Counted from the first letter of the stretch, positions 36,206 through 46,006 are shown. The stretch is DNA of 64,000 nt from Gammaproteobacteria bacterium (GCA_029880855.1 JAOUNS010000009.1:62001-126000); one strand, 5' to 3'. Translations and numbers: made by a program. The notes: a model not told the origin generated them from the sequence alone.

Positions 36206-37573
36206 ATTGATCTCATCGCCTTGCATGAGCAACAGCCGGAGCGATATCCCTGTCTGTTGGCAGGGACGGCACGAGCTGTCAGCCATACCGGGCGAAACCG
36301 TTTTGATATTCTGTTCGCCTTTCCCAACGCCAGACTGGAATTGGGGCAGGATGGCCGTTTACGCAGTGACAATCTTCAGGTGGCAGGTGATGATTTTCTG
36401 CAAGCCCTGGATCATTGCCGGCTGACTGAACGGCAAAGTGTCGTTGAAACCTCCGACACCGATTTACCGTTCCAGGGCGGCTGGTTTCTTTTCCTGGGTT
36501 ATGAATTGGTCAATCAGATCGAACCCACTGTCAACAGTCGCACCAATCCGAATTCCCGATTGCCGGTTGCCTGTGCCTTGCGGATTCCTGCTGCTGTTAT
36601 CTACGACCATGTCACAGACCAAACACACCTGATTGCAGAAGCAGGCTGCGCGGAATGTTTGACACAAATGTCTACAGACCTTGCAGGTCTGGCAGGCTAT
36701 ATTCAGCAAAATGACATGTTTGCTGTAACCATGCAGGAAGAAGACGCGGCAAATTATCTCGACGGTGTGTCCAGGGTGAAAAACTACATTGCCAATGGTG
36801 ATGTCTTCCAGGTTAATCTTTCCCGTGAATGGCAGGGTGACAAACCGGCGGAGATGACACCGGCCAATCTGTTCAGACAGCTGGCCCGTACCAATCCTGC
36901 ACCGTTCGCCGGCCTGGCAAGATTATCGGCACAGGCGGCTATTGTCAGTTCCTCACCGGAGCGTCTGGTGAGAACCCGTGCCGGCGTGGTTGAGACACGA
37001 CCCATTGCCGGAACACGCCCGCGGGGCAGGGGAATGGAGGTCGATAACGCCTTACTCTCCGAATTGATCGGCCACCCCAAGGAGCGCGCAGAACACATCA
37101 TGCTCATCGATCTTGAACGTAATGACCTGGGGCGGGTTTGCCGACCGGGTTCTATCAAGGTGAATGAATTAATGGCACTGGAGAGCTACGCCCACGTTCA
37201 CCATATCGTCTCCAATATCCGGGGTGAACTGCGTGACGGTATCAGCCCCGGAGAGGTCATCAGGGCCGTTTTCCCCGGCGGTACCATCACCGGCTGTCCC
37301 AAGGTGCGGTGTATGGCGATCATCGCCGAGCTGGAGCAGGGGGCGCGTGGCGCCTATACCGGCTCCATGGGTTATCTTAATCACTCCGGTGAGATGGATT
37401 TGAATATTCTGATTCGTACCATAGTGCTTGACGGCGGCACGATTCGGGTGCGAGCCGGAGCCGGTCTGGTGGCTGATTCCGATGCACAAAATGAGCTGGA
37501 CGAAACCCGGGCCAAGGCCAAGGGGATGTTGCTGTCTTTGCAAACCGCTGTTGAGGAGACTCCATCAATATGA
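36179..37573 (+). CDS. pabB: Aminodeoxychorismate synthase component I
   Basis: A 464-residue chorismate-utilising enzyme that forms 4-amino-4-deoxychorismate for folate synthesis. An in-frame stop at 36167 makes ATG 36179 the first possible start; it lies in a hairpin with GAGG 13 bases upstream. The C-terminal half has the family motifs VFQVNLSREW, IVSSSPERLVRTRAGVVETRPIAGTRPRG, HIMLIDLERNDLGRVC and PGGTITGCPKVRCMAIIAELE. The last form, with GCPKVR, points to PabB rather than TrpE. The amidotransferase PabA is not in the window. It shares a four-base overlap with pabC, so the two folate steps are coupled. In Pseudomonas pabB is not in this fab-pabC interval, as far as I recall. Confidence 0.94.
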   Translation: MLRQTIPGRIDLIALHEQQPERYPCLLAGTARAVSHTGRNRFDILFAFPNARLELGQDGRLRSDNLQVAGDDFLQALDHCRLTERQSVVETSDTDLPFQGGWFLFLGYELVNQIEPTVNSRTNPNSRLPVACALRIPAAVIYDHVTDQTHLIAEAGCAECLTQMSTDLAGLAGYIQQNDMFAVTMQEEDAANYLDGVSRVKNYIANGDVFQVNLSREWQGDKPAEMTPANLFRQLARTNPAPFAGLARLSAQAAIVSSSPERLVRTRAGVVETRPIAGTRPRGRGMEVDNALLSELIGHPKERAEHIMLIDLERNDLGRVCRPGSIKVNELMALESYAHVHHIVSNIRGELRDGISPGEVIRAVFPGGTITGCPKVRCMAIIAELEQGARGAYTGSMGYLNHSGEMDLNILIRTIVLDGGTIRVRAGAGLVADSDAQNELDETRAKAKGMLLSLQTAVEETPSI

Positions 37574-38379
37574 CAGTCCAGGTTTATGTCAACGACATCT
37601 CCCGCCACTGGCTGGACCCGCTGGAGCGCGGTTTTCAATATGGAGACGGACTGTTTGAAACCATGGCAGTGCGACAAGGCGAGCTGCCACATTGGTTGTA
37701 TCATTGGGAGCGGTTGGTTGCCGGGTGTGAGCGGCTGAATATTCCGGTCCCGGATCAAGCTGCATTGGAAGATAAAATCACCCGGCTGATCCGGCAACAG
37801 GCAAAGGCGGTGGTAAAACTGATAGTCAGCCGTGGCAACAGCACGCGGGGTTATCGTATTCCACCGAAACAAAATCCCACCCAGGTTCTGTACCTCAGTC
37901 CCTGGCTTGACTATCCGGCACATTACGCCGAACAGGGTATCCACCTCAAGGTATGCCGAACCCCATTGGGTATGAACCCCGCCCTGGCCGGGATAAAACA
38001 TTTAAACCGGCTGGAACAGATCCTGGCGCGCAATGAATGGCAGGATGAAAAGTTTCAGGAAGGAGTTATGCTTAATACGTCCGGCCATGTCATCGAAGGG
38101 ACCATGAGCAATATTTTTTGGGTAAAAGCAGGGCAGCTTTATACACCTGATCTGACTGAGTGTGGCGTCCTGGGTATTACGCGACAACGAGTGCTGGAGA
38201 AAACAAAGGAAAACGGCATGGATGTCCGGATTGTCCGGCAGCACATCGACTCACTGTATGAGGCCGATGAGGTGTTTATGACGAACAGCCTGTTTGGTAT
38301 CTGGCCGGTGCAGTCCATTGAGGACAGGCAATACACAGCAGGACCGATTACACAACTATTACAAAATCTGGTTAACTAA
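37570..38379 (+). CDS. pabC: Aminodeoxychorismate lyase
   Basis: A 269-residue fold-type IV PLP enzyme that releases pyruvate from aminodeoxychorismate to yield p-aminobenzoate. N-terminal SRHWLDPLERGFQYGDGLFETMAV, the PLP Lys in AGIKHLNRLEQILARNEW (about residue 141), TSGHVIEGTMSNIFWV and the end EVFMTNSLFGIWPV are typical. The start overlaps the pabB stop (ATGA). The mltG TTG start lies one base after its stop. Confidence 0.95.
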   Translation: MTVQVYVNDISRHWLDPLERGFQYGDGLFETMAVRQGELPHWLYHWERLVAGCERLNIPVPDQAALEDKITRLIRQQAKAVVKLIVSRGNSTRGYRIPPKQNPTQVLYLSPWLDYPAHYAEQGIHLKVCRTPLGMNPALAGIKHLNRLEQILARNEWQDEKFQEGVMLNTSGHVIEGTMSNIFWVKAGQLYTPDLTECGVLGITRQRVLEKTKENGMDVRIVRQHIDSLYEADEVFMTNSLFGIWPVQSIEDRQYTAGPITQLLQNLVN

Positions 38380-38380
38380 A

Positions 38381-39460
38381 TTGAAAGCATTTATATCATC
38401 CCTTTTGCAACGTCGTTCCACCAAATTCGCTCTGTCGGCACTCATCATTCTCAGCGCCGGTTTCTGGTATGACTATCACAACACGCTGAATACCCGTTTA
38501 TTGAAAGAACAGACTGAGATGGTCTACAACGTTAATCCGGGCGCCAATCTGACGCGCATTGTCTATGATCTGGCCGCCAAAGGTCTGGTGGACAAACCGC
38601 GTTATCTGTTGCTTTATGTGCGGTTACACCGAAGTGCTGACAAGATCAGCACCGGTGAATACCAAATCAAGGCGGATACGACCGCACGCCAATTCCTGCA
38701 ACAATTGTTGGGCGGCAAGGTGGTGCAATATTCGCTGACGCTGATTGAGGGCTGGAACATCTTCCAGGTCATCGATGCCATTCAGGCCCATCCCCATATC
38801 GAACACACCCTGAAGGGGGTGAATGAAAACAACATCATGGCCAAGCTGGGGTATCCTGATCTGCATCCGGAAGGGCGCTTCCTCTCCGATACCTATCATT
38901 TCCCTCGTGGCACCACTGACGTACAGGTGTTGCAACGCGCCTATCAGGCCATGGAGAAACGTCTGGCCGCCGAGTGGGAAAAACGTGATGCCGGGTTGCC
39001 CTACAAATCACCCTATGAAGCGCTTATCATGGCCTCGATTGTCGAAAAAGAGACCGGACAACCCCACGAACGACAACAAATTGCAGGTGTATTTGTCCGT
39101 CGATTGGAAAAACGCATGCGCCTGCAAACCGACCCCACGATCATTTACGGCCTGGGGAGAAAATATGACGGAAATATCCGGCGCCGGGATTTGACCAATG
39201 ACACCCCCTACAACACCTATACGCGTTTCGGTTTGCCGCCAACCCCAATCGCCATGCCCGGTTATGCCGCCCTGTATGCCGCCCTGCATCCGGCGGAGGG
39301 GAGCAGTCTTTATTTCGTCGCCAAAGGTGACGGCAGTCACTACTTTTCATCCTCGTTGGAAGAACATAACGAAGCTGTCATTAAATATCAGCTCAAGGGT
39401 CGGAAACGCTCCTTTTCATCGTATAATGCCCGCCAAGACAAAAACAAAAACAAAGACTGA
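38381..39460 (+). CDS. mltG: Endolytic murein transglycosylase MltG
   Basis: A 359-residue inner-membrane enzyme that cuts nascent peptidoglycan strands. I take TTG 38381, one base after the pabC stop, since the open frame back to 38294 lies wholly inside pabC. Basic cytoplasmic start, one membrane helix (about 15-35, ALSALIILSAGFWY), then a LysM-like region and the YceG domain. The catalytic Glu is in ASIVEKETGQ (about residue 221), followed by RRLEKRMRLQTDPTIIYG and the RFGLPPTPIAMPGYAALYAALHP block. Ends in a Lys/Asn-rich tail. tmk follows 17 bases later. Confidence 0.94.
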   Translation: MKAFISSLLQRRSTKFALSALIILSAGFWYDYHNTLNTRLLKEQTEMVYNVNPGANLTRIVYDLAAKGLVDKPRYLLLYVRLHRSADKISTGEYQIKADTTARQFLQQLLGGKVVQYSLTLIEGWNIFQVIDAIQAHPHIEHTLKGVNENNIMAKLGYPDLHPEGRFLSDTYHFPRGTTDVQVLQRAYQAMEKRLAAEWEKRDAGLPYKSPYEALIMASIVEKETGQPHERQQIAGVFVRRLEKRMRLQTDPTIIYGLGRKYDGNIRRRDLTNDTPYNTYTRFGLPPTPIAMPGYAALYAALHPAEGSSLYFVAKGDGSHYFSSSLEEHNEAVIKYQLKGRKRSFSSYNARQDKNKNKD

Positions 39461-39477
39461 ATACGGGCAAGGGGTTA

Positions 39478-40101
39478 ATGCAGGGTAAATTTCTCACCAT
39501 CGAAGGTGCCGAAGGCGTTGGTAAAACCACCAATATCGATTTCATTCGGCAGTATTTGACCTCTGCCGGAATCGACTTCATTGCCACCCGTGAGCCGGGT
39601 GGTACGCCACTGGCGGAAAAAATCCGCGAACTCTTGCTTGATGCCAAACAAACCGCTGTCAGCGCCGATACCGAATTGCTGATGATGTTCGCTGCACGCG
39701 CTCAGCATTTGGCGGAAAAAATCCTCCCGGCCCTGGAGAAAGGGCAGTGGGTCATCTGTGATCGTTTTACCGATGCCACCTATGCCTATCAGGGCGGTGG
39801 CCGGGGAATTGATACACAACGCATTGCACAGCTGGAGACGTGGGTACAGGGCAGCCTGCGACCTGATCTGACCCTGTTGCTGGACGTGCCGGTCGAACTG
39901 GGGCTGGAGCGGGCCGGTAATCGGAGTGAACCGGATCGTTTTGAGCGGGAAAAGATCGACTTTTTCCAACGCGTCAGAGCATGTTATCTGGAGCGGGCCG
40001 CACAGGAACCGCAGCGCTTTCGTGTAGTGGATGCCGCACGGGACCTGATTGAAGTTCAGGCACGCATCAAACAGGTGCTGGATGAGGTAATCGGCGCATG
40101 A
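39478..40101 (+). CDS. tmk: Thymidylate kinase
   Basis: A 207-residue dTMP kinase. P-loop IEGAEGVGKTTN at residues 7-18, the DRX motif in CDRFTDATYAYQGGGRG (about 93-95), and the LID region with RAGNRSEPDRFE. TREPGGTPLAEKIRELLL is typical. Length as usual (about 210). Starts at ATG 39478, 17 bases past mltG, and overlaps the holB start by four bases. Confidence 0.97.
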   Translation: MQGKFLTIEGAEGVGKTTNIDFIRQYLTSAGIDFIATREPGGTPLAEKIRELLLDAKQTAVSADTELLMMFAARAQHLAEKILPALEKGQWVICDRFTDATYAYQGGGRGIDTQRIAQLETWVQGSLRPDLTLLLDVPVELGLERAGNRSEPDRFEREKIDFFQRVRACYLERAAQEPQRFRVVDAARDLIEVQARIKQVLDEVIGA

Positions 40102-41084
40102 ACAGCATCTACCCGTGGCAAGAGGAACAATGGCGACAGCTGCAGGAGCGGGACAATCAGGCGCGTCTGCCCCATGCCCTGTTGTTCGCCGGTATGCGTG
40201 GCATCGGTAAATTCGATTTCGCGGTTGCCCTGAGCAAAGCCCTGTTGTGTGCCCAACCCATAGTAACTGGTGAGGCCTGTGGTGCGTGCAAAAGTTGCCT
40301 GTTATTTACAACCGATAACCATCCTGACTACAAGCCCATCGTCCCCGAAGACACGGGCGGTGTGATCAAGATTGATCAAATCCGCGAATTAATATCCTGG
40401 CTCGGGTTGCACAGCCATTTCGGCGGCAAACGAATTGTGTTGCTGGCGCCTGCTGACGCCATGAACGCGGCGGCCGCCAATGCACTGCTGAAAACCCTGG
40501 AAGAGCCTCAACCCAACACCCTGTTGCTGCTGCTCACTGATCGGCCACACCGGTTACCGGCTACGATACGCAGCCGTTGTCAGACCCTGCGGTTTGCGTT
40601 GCCTCGCAAAGAGTCCGCACTGGATTGGTTGCGCGACGGGCTGGTTCACCCTGCCCAGGCAGAAAATCTGCTGGGGCTGGCCGGCGGCGCCCCCTTGACG
40701 GCCAAACACTATGGCGAGGACGGTACTCCGGTACAGCAACAACAGCGCCTGACAGAGCTGGAGAGACTGGCTGACGGTCGTTTGGACCCGGTGGCTGTTG
40801 CCGCAGATTGGGCCAAAGACGAGTCCGGGCAGCCGTTACTCTGGCTCTACCAGTGGGTGAGTGACATGATACGCAGCCGGACCGGAACGGCCGATTTTGC
40901 CCACAACATGGAGCTTGCCTCGACTTTGCAATCGCTGGCCAACCGGATAGACTTACAACGTCTGTATTCATATTTTGACAAGGTTGCCGAGGGCCTGCGT
41001 TTGCAGCAGACCAGCGTCAACAAACGTTTAATGCTGGAAGGCTTGCTGATCAGCTGGACAAGTATCCGGCGCGATCCTGCCTGA
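40098..41084 (+). CDS. holB: DNA polymerase III delta' subunit
   Basis: A 328-residue clamp-loader subunit. N terminus IYPWQEEQWRQL, then HALLFAGMRGIGKFDFA: as in other delta' proteins the P-loop-like segment is degenerate (GMRGIGK). The zinc module CGACKSC is at about residues 55-70, with the fourth ligand later. IKIDQIRELISWL, LKTLEEPQPNTLLLLLTDRPHRLPATIRSRCQ (SRC motif) are standard. It overlaps tmk by four bases and the pilZ gene follows 29 bases later, the same order as in Pseudomonas. Confidence 0.94.
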   Translation: MNSIYPWQEEQWRQLQERDNQARLPHALLFAGMRGIGKFDFAVALSKALLCAQPIVTGEACGACKSCLLFTTDNHPDYKPIVPEDTGGVIKIDQIRELISWLGLHSHFGGKRIVLLAPADAMNAAAANALLKTLEEPQPNTLLLLLTDRPHRLPATIRSRCQTLRFALPRKESALDWLRDGLVHPAQAENLLGLAGGAPLTAKHYGEDGTPVQQQQRLTELERLADGRLDPVAVAADWAKDESGQPLLWLYQWVSDMIRSRTGTADFAHNMELASTLQSLANRIDLQRLYSYFDKVAEGLRLQQTSVNKRLMLEGLLISWTSIRRDPA

Positions 41085-41113
41085 AGGGCAATGACGATAA
41101 AAGGTTCAAACGA

Positions 41114-41479
41114 ATGGCTGAAATACCCACAGGACTTGCCGGCGGTCGACAGGGCATCCTCTCCCTGACAATCAAGGATAAAAGCGCCCTGTACGCTGCG
41201 TATATGCCTTTTGTCAAACATGGCGGCCTGTTTATCCCCACCAACAAGCCCTACAAACTGGGTGACGAAGTCTTCATGCTGTTGACCCTGATGGAAGAAA
41301 AGGAAAAACTGCCGGTCGCCGGCAAGATCATCTGGGTTACCCCCAAAGGCGCCCAGGGCAATCGTGCCGCCGGCATCGGTGTTCAGTTCAGTGAACAGGA
41401 CGGCGGTGGCGCCAGAACCAAAATTGAAACCTATCTGGCCGGCGCGCTCAAATCCGATCGTCCGACCCATACCATGTAA
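41114..41479 (+). CDS. pilZ: PilZ-domain protein (type IV pilus-associated type)
   Basis: A 121-residue protein of the PilZ family in the place where PilZ proper lies in Pseudomonas (holB-pilZ-tatD). GILSLTIKDKSALYAAYMPFVKHGGLFIPTNKPYKLGDEVFMLLTLM is typical of PilZ itself. The c-di-GMP-binding RxxxR motif of other PilZ domains is not seen at the N terminus, nor is a clean DxSxxG, as in type IV pilus PilZ, which does not bind c-di-GMP. It probably helps type IV pilus assembly, by family. Confidence 0.92.
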   Translation: MAEIPTGLAGGRQGILSLTIKDKSALYAAYMPFVKHGGLFIPTNKPYKLGDEVFMLLTLMEEKEKLPVAGKIIWVTPKGAQGNRAAGIGVQFSEQDGGGARTKIETYLAGALKSDRPTHTM

Positions 41480-41520
41480 ATCAAAACTGTTCCCAATCTT
41501 AACTCAAGCAAGCTATTCAC

Positions 41521-42315
41521 ATGTCTTTATTTCTCGTTGACTCGCATTGTCATCTCGATCGTCTGGATCTCAAACCCTTTGGCGGCAAGCTGGAAGGGGC
41601 CCTGCAAAATGCAGCCGATCACGGTGTCGGTCATTTTCTCTGTGTCTGTATAGACCTTGATCATTTTAATGATGTATTGAAGCCGGCGAAGCAACACGCC
41701 AACATCTCGGCGTCGGTCGGAGTTCACCCCAATGAAAAAACGGATAAAGAACCGAATATTGAAGAATTGGTGAAATTGGCCGCTGATGAGGATGTTGTCG
41801 CTATTGGTGAAACCGGCCTGGATTACTATCGCAGTGAAGGTGATCTGGAATGGCAACGGGATCGGTTCCGCACCCACATTGCCGCCGCACGACAAACACA
41901 AAAACCGTTGATTATCCACATGCGGGATGCCGCCGAGGATACTCTGCGTATTCTCAAGGAAGAGGGTGCCGATGAGGTTGGTGGTGTGATGCACTGTTTC
42001 ACCGAAGACCGGGCCATTGCCAAACGCGCACTGGATTTGAATTTCATGATCTCCTTTTCAGGTATCGTGACCTTCAACAGTGCCGTTGAGTTGAAAGAAG
42101 TGGCCAAAGTGGTGCCTGCTGATCGCATGCTGGTTGAAACCGATTCGCCATATTTGGCACCGGTTCCCTTCCGCGGCAAGTCCAACCAACCGGCTTATGT
42201 GCGACATGTGGCGGCGCATCTTGCGGAATTAAGAAAGACCGGGTTGGAAGACATTGCAGAACAGACAACAAAAAATTATTTCGCCTTGTTCGGGGGAAAC
42301 AAATCACCCGGCTGA
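41521..42315 (+). CDS. TatD-family metal-dependent DNase (YcfH type)
   Basis: A 264-residue TIM-barrel hydrolase. DSHCHLD at residues 7-13 holds the two first metal-ligand His, SVGVHPNE follows, then the Glu ligand in AIGETGLDYY (about 94), His in IIHMRDA (about 130), GVMHCFTEDRAIAKRAL and the Asp in VETDSPYLAPVPFRGKSNQPAYV. Last gene of the conserved tmk-holB-pilZ-tatD run. A cyclase gene begins 24 bases later, possibly as a new unit. Confidence 0.95.
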   Translation: MSLFLVDSHCHLDRLDLKPFGGKLEGALQNAADHGVGHFLCVCIDLDHFNDVLKPAKQHANISASVGVHPNEKTDKEPNIEELVKLAADEDVVAIGETGLDYYRSEGDLEWQRDRFRTHIAAARQTQKPLIIHMRDAAEDTLRILKEEGADEVGGVMHCFTEDRAIAKRALDLNFMISFSGIVTFNSAVELKEVAKVVPADRMLVETDSPYLAPVPFRGKSNQPAYVRHVAAHLAELRKTGLEDIAEQTTKNYFALFGGNKSPG

Positions 42316-42339
42316 CAAGTTTGACACGATCGGATTGCC

Positions 42340-44610
42340 ATGCAGGAAAAACAACGAATAAAAAGTATTTTAATCGGCCTGGCAATCGCCGGATTTTTCC
42401 TCTGGTTCCAGACGACCAAATACGATCAAATTGTCAACGTCAGACAGCGTCTGGAATTGTTGGCCTATGACGTCCGTCTCAAGGCCACCTTGCCCGATGT
42501 TAAACCCTGCGACCAAAAGACAGGTTGCGAACAAATCATCAACAGTGACAAATCCATTGTACGTGACAAGCGAGTTGTCATTGTTGACATTGATGAAAAG
42601 AGTCTCCGTCGCGAAGGCCGCTGGCCCTGGTCTCGAGCCAAGATGGCCGTATTACTGGATCAACTTTTTGCCAACGGCGCTATTGTGGTTGGTTTTGACA
42701 TCATGTTTTCCGAACCGGAGCGCAACAGTGCGGAAGAGGTGCTCAACAAACTCAGTAAAGAACTGCCGGCTTCCAGTCCCGTCATTCGCACCCTGAAAAA
42801 CAAACTCAGTGATTTTGACAATGATTTGCGTTTTTCGGAAATACTGCGCAACAAGGACGTAGTCCTGGGATATATTTTTCATCGCGAACAACATCCGCCC
42901 ATCGGGAAGTTGCCATTGCCGGCGAATATTGAGAACCGTCCCGCCGTCATGCAATCCACGGTCACCCATATGAACAGCTATACCGCCAGTCTGCCCAAGT
43001 TACAATCGGCCGCCAGATTCGGCGGCTTTTTTTCCCTGGATGCTGATCCTGACGGTATCTTGCGCCGGGTGCCCTTGCTGGTGAAATACAAAGACAAAAT
43101 CTACCCGTCACTGGCGCTTGAGACAGCCCGCATTTACCAACTCATCGACAAGTTTACGGTACACACAGAGGATATCAGCAATGTCACCAATGTCACCGGG
43201 ATTGAATTAACGCGTGGCAAGGTGATTCCTACCGATGGTGAAGGGCGGGTCATTATTCCGTTCATCGGGCAATCCAAGAGTTATCTTTATCTTTCCGCGA
43301 CGGATGTGATCTCGGGGAAATTCCCCAAAGAGCATTTGAAAAACACCATCGTGTTTATCGGTACCACGGCGGAAGGACTGTTTGATCTTCGTGCCGCCCC
43401 CATGCAAGGCGTGTATCCCGGCGTGGAGATCCACGCCAACTTGATCTCGGGTATCCTGGATAATAAATTTCCGGTCGAACCGCCCTGGGCCAGCGGCGCG
43501 AATTTCACCTTGTTGGTGGTTTCGGGTGTGTTACTGGTGTTTGTTCTGCCGTTCCTGAATCCCTATTACAAAATTGCCTTTACCCTGCTGGCTGTTGCCA
43601 CCATCGCTGGATCGAATATCTGGTTGTGGACAGAAAAAGGTCTGGTGTTGGCTATGGCCTTGCCGCTGTTATTGGTGATTACGCTGTCTGCCGTCAATCT
43701 GGCCTATGGTTTTCTCACCGAGGCGGAGAGCAAGTCACAGCTGCAGGATATGTTCGGCCAGTACATTCCCCGCGAACTGGTGGCTGAGATGACGGAAAAC
43801 CCGCGGCACTACGGCTTTGAAGGGGTAAGTCGGGAAATGACGGTGTTGTTTGCCGATATCTGTCAATTCACCACCATCTCTGAACAGTTAACCGCGAGTA
43901 AATTAAAAGAATTGTTGAACCGTTTTTTCACGCCCATGACGCGGATCATTTTTGACAACCGGGGGACCATTGATAAATACGTCGGTGATATGCTGATGGC
44001 CTTCTGGGGCGCACCGGTCATCAATGAACAGCACGCCGTGCATTCACTGGATGCGGCTTTCGGGATGCTCGAGGAAGTACAGAAGCTTAAACGTGACTTT
44101 GAAGCGGAAGGTTTGCCGCCATTCGAAATCGGCATTGGTATCAATTCCGGTGTGATGAATGTGGGTGACATGGGATCAGAATACCGACGCGCCTATACCG
44201 TTATCGGTGATACCGTCAATATTGCCTCGCGTCTGGAGGGGCTGACACGCTTTTATGACGTACCGTTGGTGATTGGTGAAAAGACCTATGAGTTGGTTGC
44301 TGACAGTTACGCCTGTCTGGAACTGGATTTGGTACAGGTAAAAGGCGCCAGCCGGCCGATCAAGGTTTATCAACCGCTGTGTCGCCTGGAGCACATGACC
44401 GCATCGCTCAAACAAGAACTGGAATTATTGCACCAGGCCTATCGTCTCTATCGTATCCAGGAATGGAAAAAGGCCAATGCGTTATTTGAACAGTTGATGG
44501 TACACCATGAGCGGCCGTTGTATTCCATCTATCTGGAGCGAATTGACTGGTTCAGACGCGATCCGCCGGGACCGTCCTGGAATGGTGTTTTCGAGAGACG
44601 CACCAAATAA
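42340..44610 (+). CDS. CHASE2-domain class III adenylate cyclase
   Basis: A 756-residue membrane cyclase. One N-terminal helix (about 8-25) precedes an extracytoplasmic CHASE2 sensor domain (about 30-370; VVIVDIDEKSLRREGRWPW, VGFDIMFSEPER, VFIGTTAEGLFDLRAAPMQGVYPGVEIHANLI). Three closely spaced helices (about 385-460) lead to a cyclase domain from about 495. Catalytic residues are complete: metal Asp in LFADICQFTT (about 503) and YVGDML (about 548), purine-selecting Lys in TIDKYVGD and Asp in IGDTVNIASRLE, plus the Asn-Arg pair in that last motif, which favours ATP over GTP. It converges with a FecR-domain gene, with a double cNMP-binding protein further along on the opposite strand. The CHASE2 ligand is unknown. 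Confidence 0.93.
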   Translation: MQEKQRIKSILIGLAIAGFFLWFQTTKYDQIVNVRQRLELLAYDVRLKATLPDVKPCDQKTGCEQIINSDKSIVRDKRVVIVDIDEKSLRREGRWPWSRAKMAVLLDQLFANGAIVVGFDIMFSEPERNSAEEVLNKLSKELPASSPVIRTLKNKLSDFDNDLRFSEILRNKDVVLGYIFHREQHPPIGKLPLPANIENRPAVMQSTVTHMNSYTASLPKLQSAARFGGFFSLDADPDGILRRVPLLVKYKDKIYPSLALETARIYQLIDKFTVHTEDISNVTNVTGIELTRGKVIPTDGEGRVIIPFIGQSKSYLYLSATDVISGKFPKEHLKNTIVFIGTTAEGLFDLRAAPMQGVYPGVEIHANLISGILDNKFPVEPPWASGANFTLLVVSGVLLVFVLPFLNPYYKIAFTLLAVATIAGSNIWLWTEKGLVLAMALPLLLVITLSAVNLAYGFLTEAESKSQLQDMFGQYIPRELVAEMTENPRHYGFEGVSREMTVLFADICQFTTISEQLTASKLKELLNRFFTPMTRIIFDNRGTIDKYVGDMLMAFWGAPVINEQHAVHSLDAAFGMLEEVQKLKRDFEAEGLPPFEIGIGINSGVMNVGDMGSEYRRAYTVIGDTVNIASRLEGLTRFYDVPLVIGEKTYELVADSYACLELDLVQVKGASRPIKVYQPLCRLEHMTASLKQELELLHQAYRLYRIQEWKKANALFEQLMVHHERPLYSIYLERIDWFRRDPPGPSWNGVFERRTK

Positions 44611-44620
44611 TCGTCAACAC

Positions 44621-44650
44621 AAAAAAACGCCGTGTCCGGAGACACGGCGT
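44621..44650 (-). terminator. Terminator between the convergent cyclase and FecR genes
   Basis: Perfect 10-bp stem ACGCCGTGTC/GACACGGCGT (44627-44650) with tetraloop CGGA. On the minus strand seven T residues follow directly; on the plus strand the T run is 15 bases away, so it mainly serves the minus-strand gene. Confidence 0.85.
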
Positions 44651-44676
44651 CAGTTGGTCTTGCATTTTTTTAATGA

Positions 44677-45828
44677 TTATTTGGTTGCGGTAAATGTACC
44701 GCTTGCTGTATTGGTTAAACCGGCATCGTGCAGATCAAAACTGCCCTGCATGGCATCCGCATTGGCGCCGATAAAGTTACCGGTAATGGTTCCATCAATG
44801 GGTGTTGAACCATTGATCGTGGATGTTGATGTGTTCACCACCAGATTGAAGTTGGAACCGGTATTCCCGGTACTGGCGAAATCCACTGACCAGTAAGGCC
44901 CGCTGGATGTGCCGGTGCGGAAATTCATGTTGCCATCGATGGTTGTTGCCGCGAAATCAACATTTGCCGTAAAGTTAAAGTTCTGGATGTTTCCGGATGA
45001 ACTGGTGCCGGAAAACGCAGTGACATTGTTGAATACGGCTGTACCGGTAGTTGGCATGGTCTCTGTCGGCATCGTCGCAATATCAATGGCTGTTATGGTT
45101 GTATCCACTTCAGAACCACCGTTACCGGTACCCCCACCGTTACCGGTACCCCGTACCGGAGGTGCGGCTTCAGATGTACTGTTACTGCTGAGATCAGGTT
45201 CAATTGTCGGTTGCTGTTCATTGCTGATCACCGCCGGTGCATCCAGCAGACCGGTAGGTTCGGTAGTATTACTTTGGATGTGGGCGAAGTTGTAATTCGC
45301 GCCCAGCCCCAGATCGACCGAGCCGGCTTCATTGGTTACCGTGACACCGCCATCCCACAGCGCCACATACATCTGGTTATCCTGGATCACAGCTTCATAG
45401 TGAGTACCGCGAATACCGATAGTGGCCAGTGAAGAATTGACCTTGTACTTTTCCTTGCCTACTGCACCGGTGATAGTGCGAAAGCCACCCTTGATCAGGG
45501 TCATGACACTGTTTTCGTCAGCCTTGCTTTTGCCATAGCGATAATCATCAATGCGCAGTTTGGTGTCAGGACGCAAAGAGACGATGGCGCCGTCTATAAA
45601 ACGCACCTGGCCACGACCGTCTTTACCTGTCACCAGTGTATCGCCGACAAAAATTTCTGAGCGGCGTGTCAGTTTACGCTCTTTCCGGGTTTTGCTGACA
45701 GCATAAAAGTCCCCGGCGGAGACGATGACAATCGCTGCCCGGTTCTCCGCCCATGCCGTCGATGCACTCAAACAATTCGAGATAAACACGAATATGAACG
45801 AGATGATGAGTTTCTGTAACATTTTCAT
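44677..45828 (-). CDS. Exported FecR-domain protein with a TbpB-like C-terminal barrel
   Basis: A 383-residue protein started at the ATG at 45828, with AGGAGG nine bases upstream. A signal peptide ends near AWA (residue 27). A Cys in FISNCLSAS is not a good lipobox. Next comes a FecR domain (about 45-165): GDTLVTGKDGRGQVRFIDGAIVSLRPDTKLRIDDY, GGFRTITG, SSLATIGIRGTHYEA and VALWDGGVTVTNEAG. A Gly/Asn linker follows (TGNGGGTGNGGS). The last 120 residues are all beta: VDFAATTIDGNMNF, PYWSVDF, GTITGNFIGANADAMQGSFDL and a final GTFTATK. This GxFxGxxAxxxxGxF pattern resembles the C-lobe barrel of TbpB-type cargo. It has no sigma-factor partner; a Slam-like gene is just upstream. Function inferred only. 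Confidence 0.75.
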   Translation of the reverse strand: MKMLQKLIISFIFVFISNCLSASTAWAENRAAIVIVSAGDFYAVSKTRKERKLTRRSEIFVGDTLVTGKDGRGQVRFIDGAIVSLRPDTKLRIDDYRYGKSKADENSVMTLIKGGFRTITGAVGKEKYKVNSSLATIGIRGTHYEAVIQDNQMYVALWDGGVTVTNEAGSVDLGLGANYNFAHIQSNTTEPTGLLDAPAVISNEQQPTIEPDLSSNSTSEAAPPVRGTGNGGGTGNGGSEVDTTITAIDIATMPTETMPTTGTAVFNNVTAFSGTSSSGNIQNFNFTANVDFAATTIDGNMNFRTGTSSGPYWSVDFASTGNTGSNFNLVVNTSTSTINGSTPIDGTITGNFIGANADAMQGSFDLHDAGLTNTASGTFTATK

Positions 45829-46006
45829 TTGCCGATACCTCCTGGCAACTCCCGCCGCCATGGTTCCAGTCGCTATAGTGCTTCTGGTTCATTATTGTTC
45901 AATTTCTTACACCCACTATCGTCCATGGTTTTCGGCCTTGCGAATTTCTCATACCAAAGTGTGACATATACCCATAAAATATATTAATTAGACCCATAAT
46001 AAATAA

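Noticed and set aside
44677-45828. Classical FecR regulator of an ECF sigma factor
   Set aside because: No N-terminal cytoplasmic anti-sigma region, no sigma gene and no TonB receptor next to it; it starts with a signal peptide.
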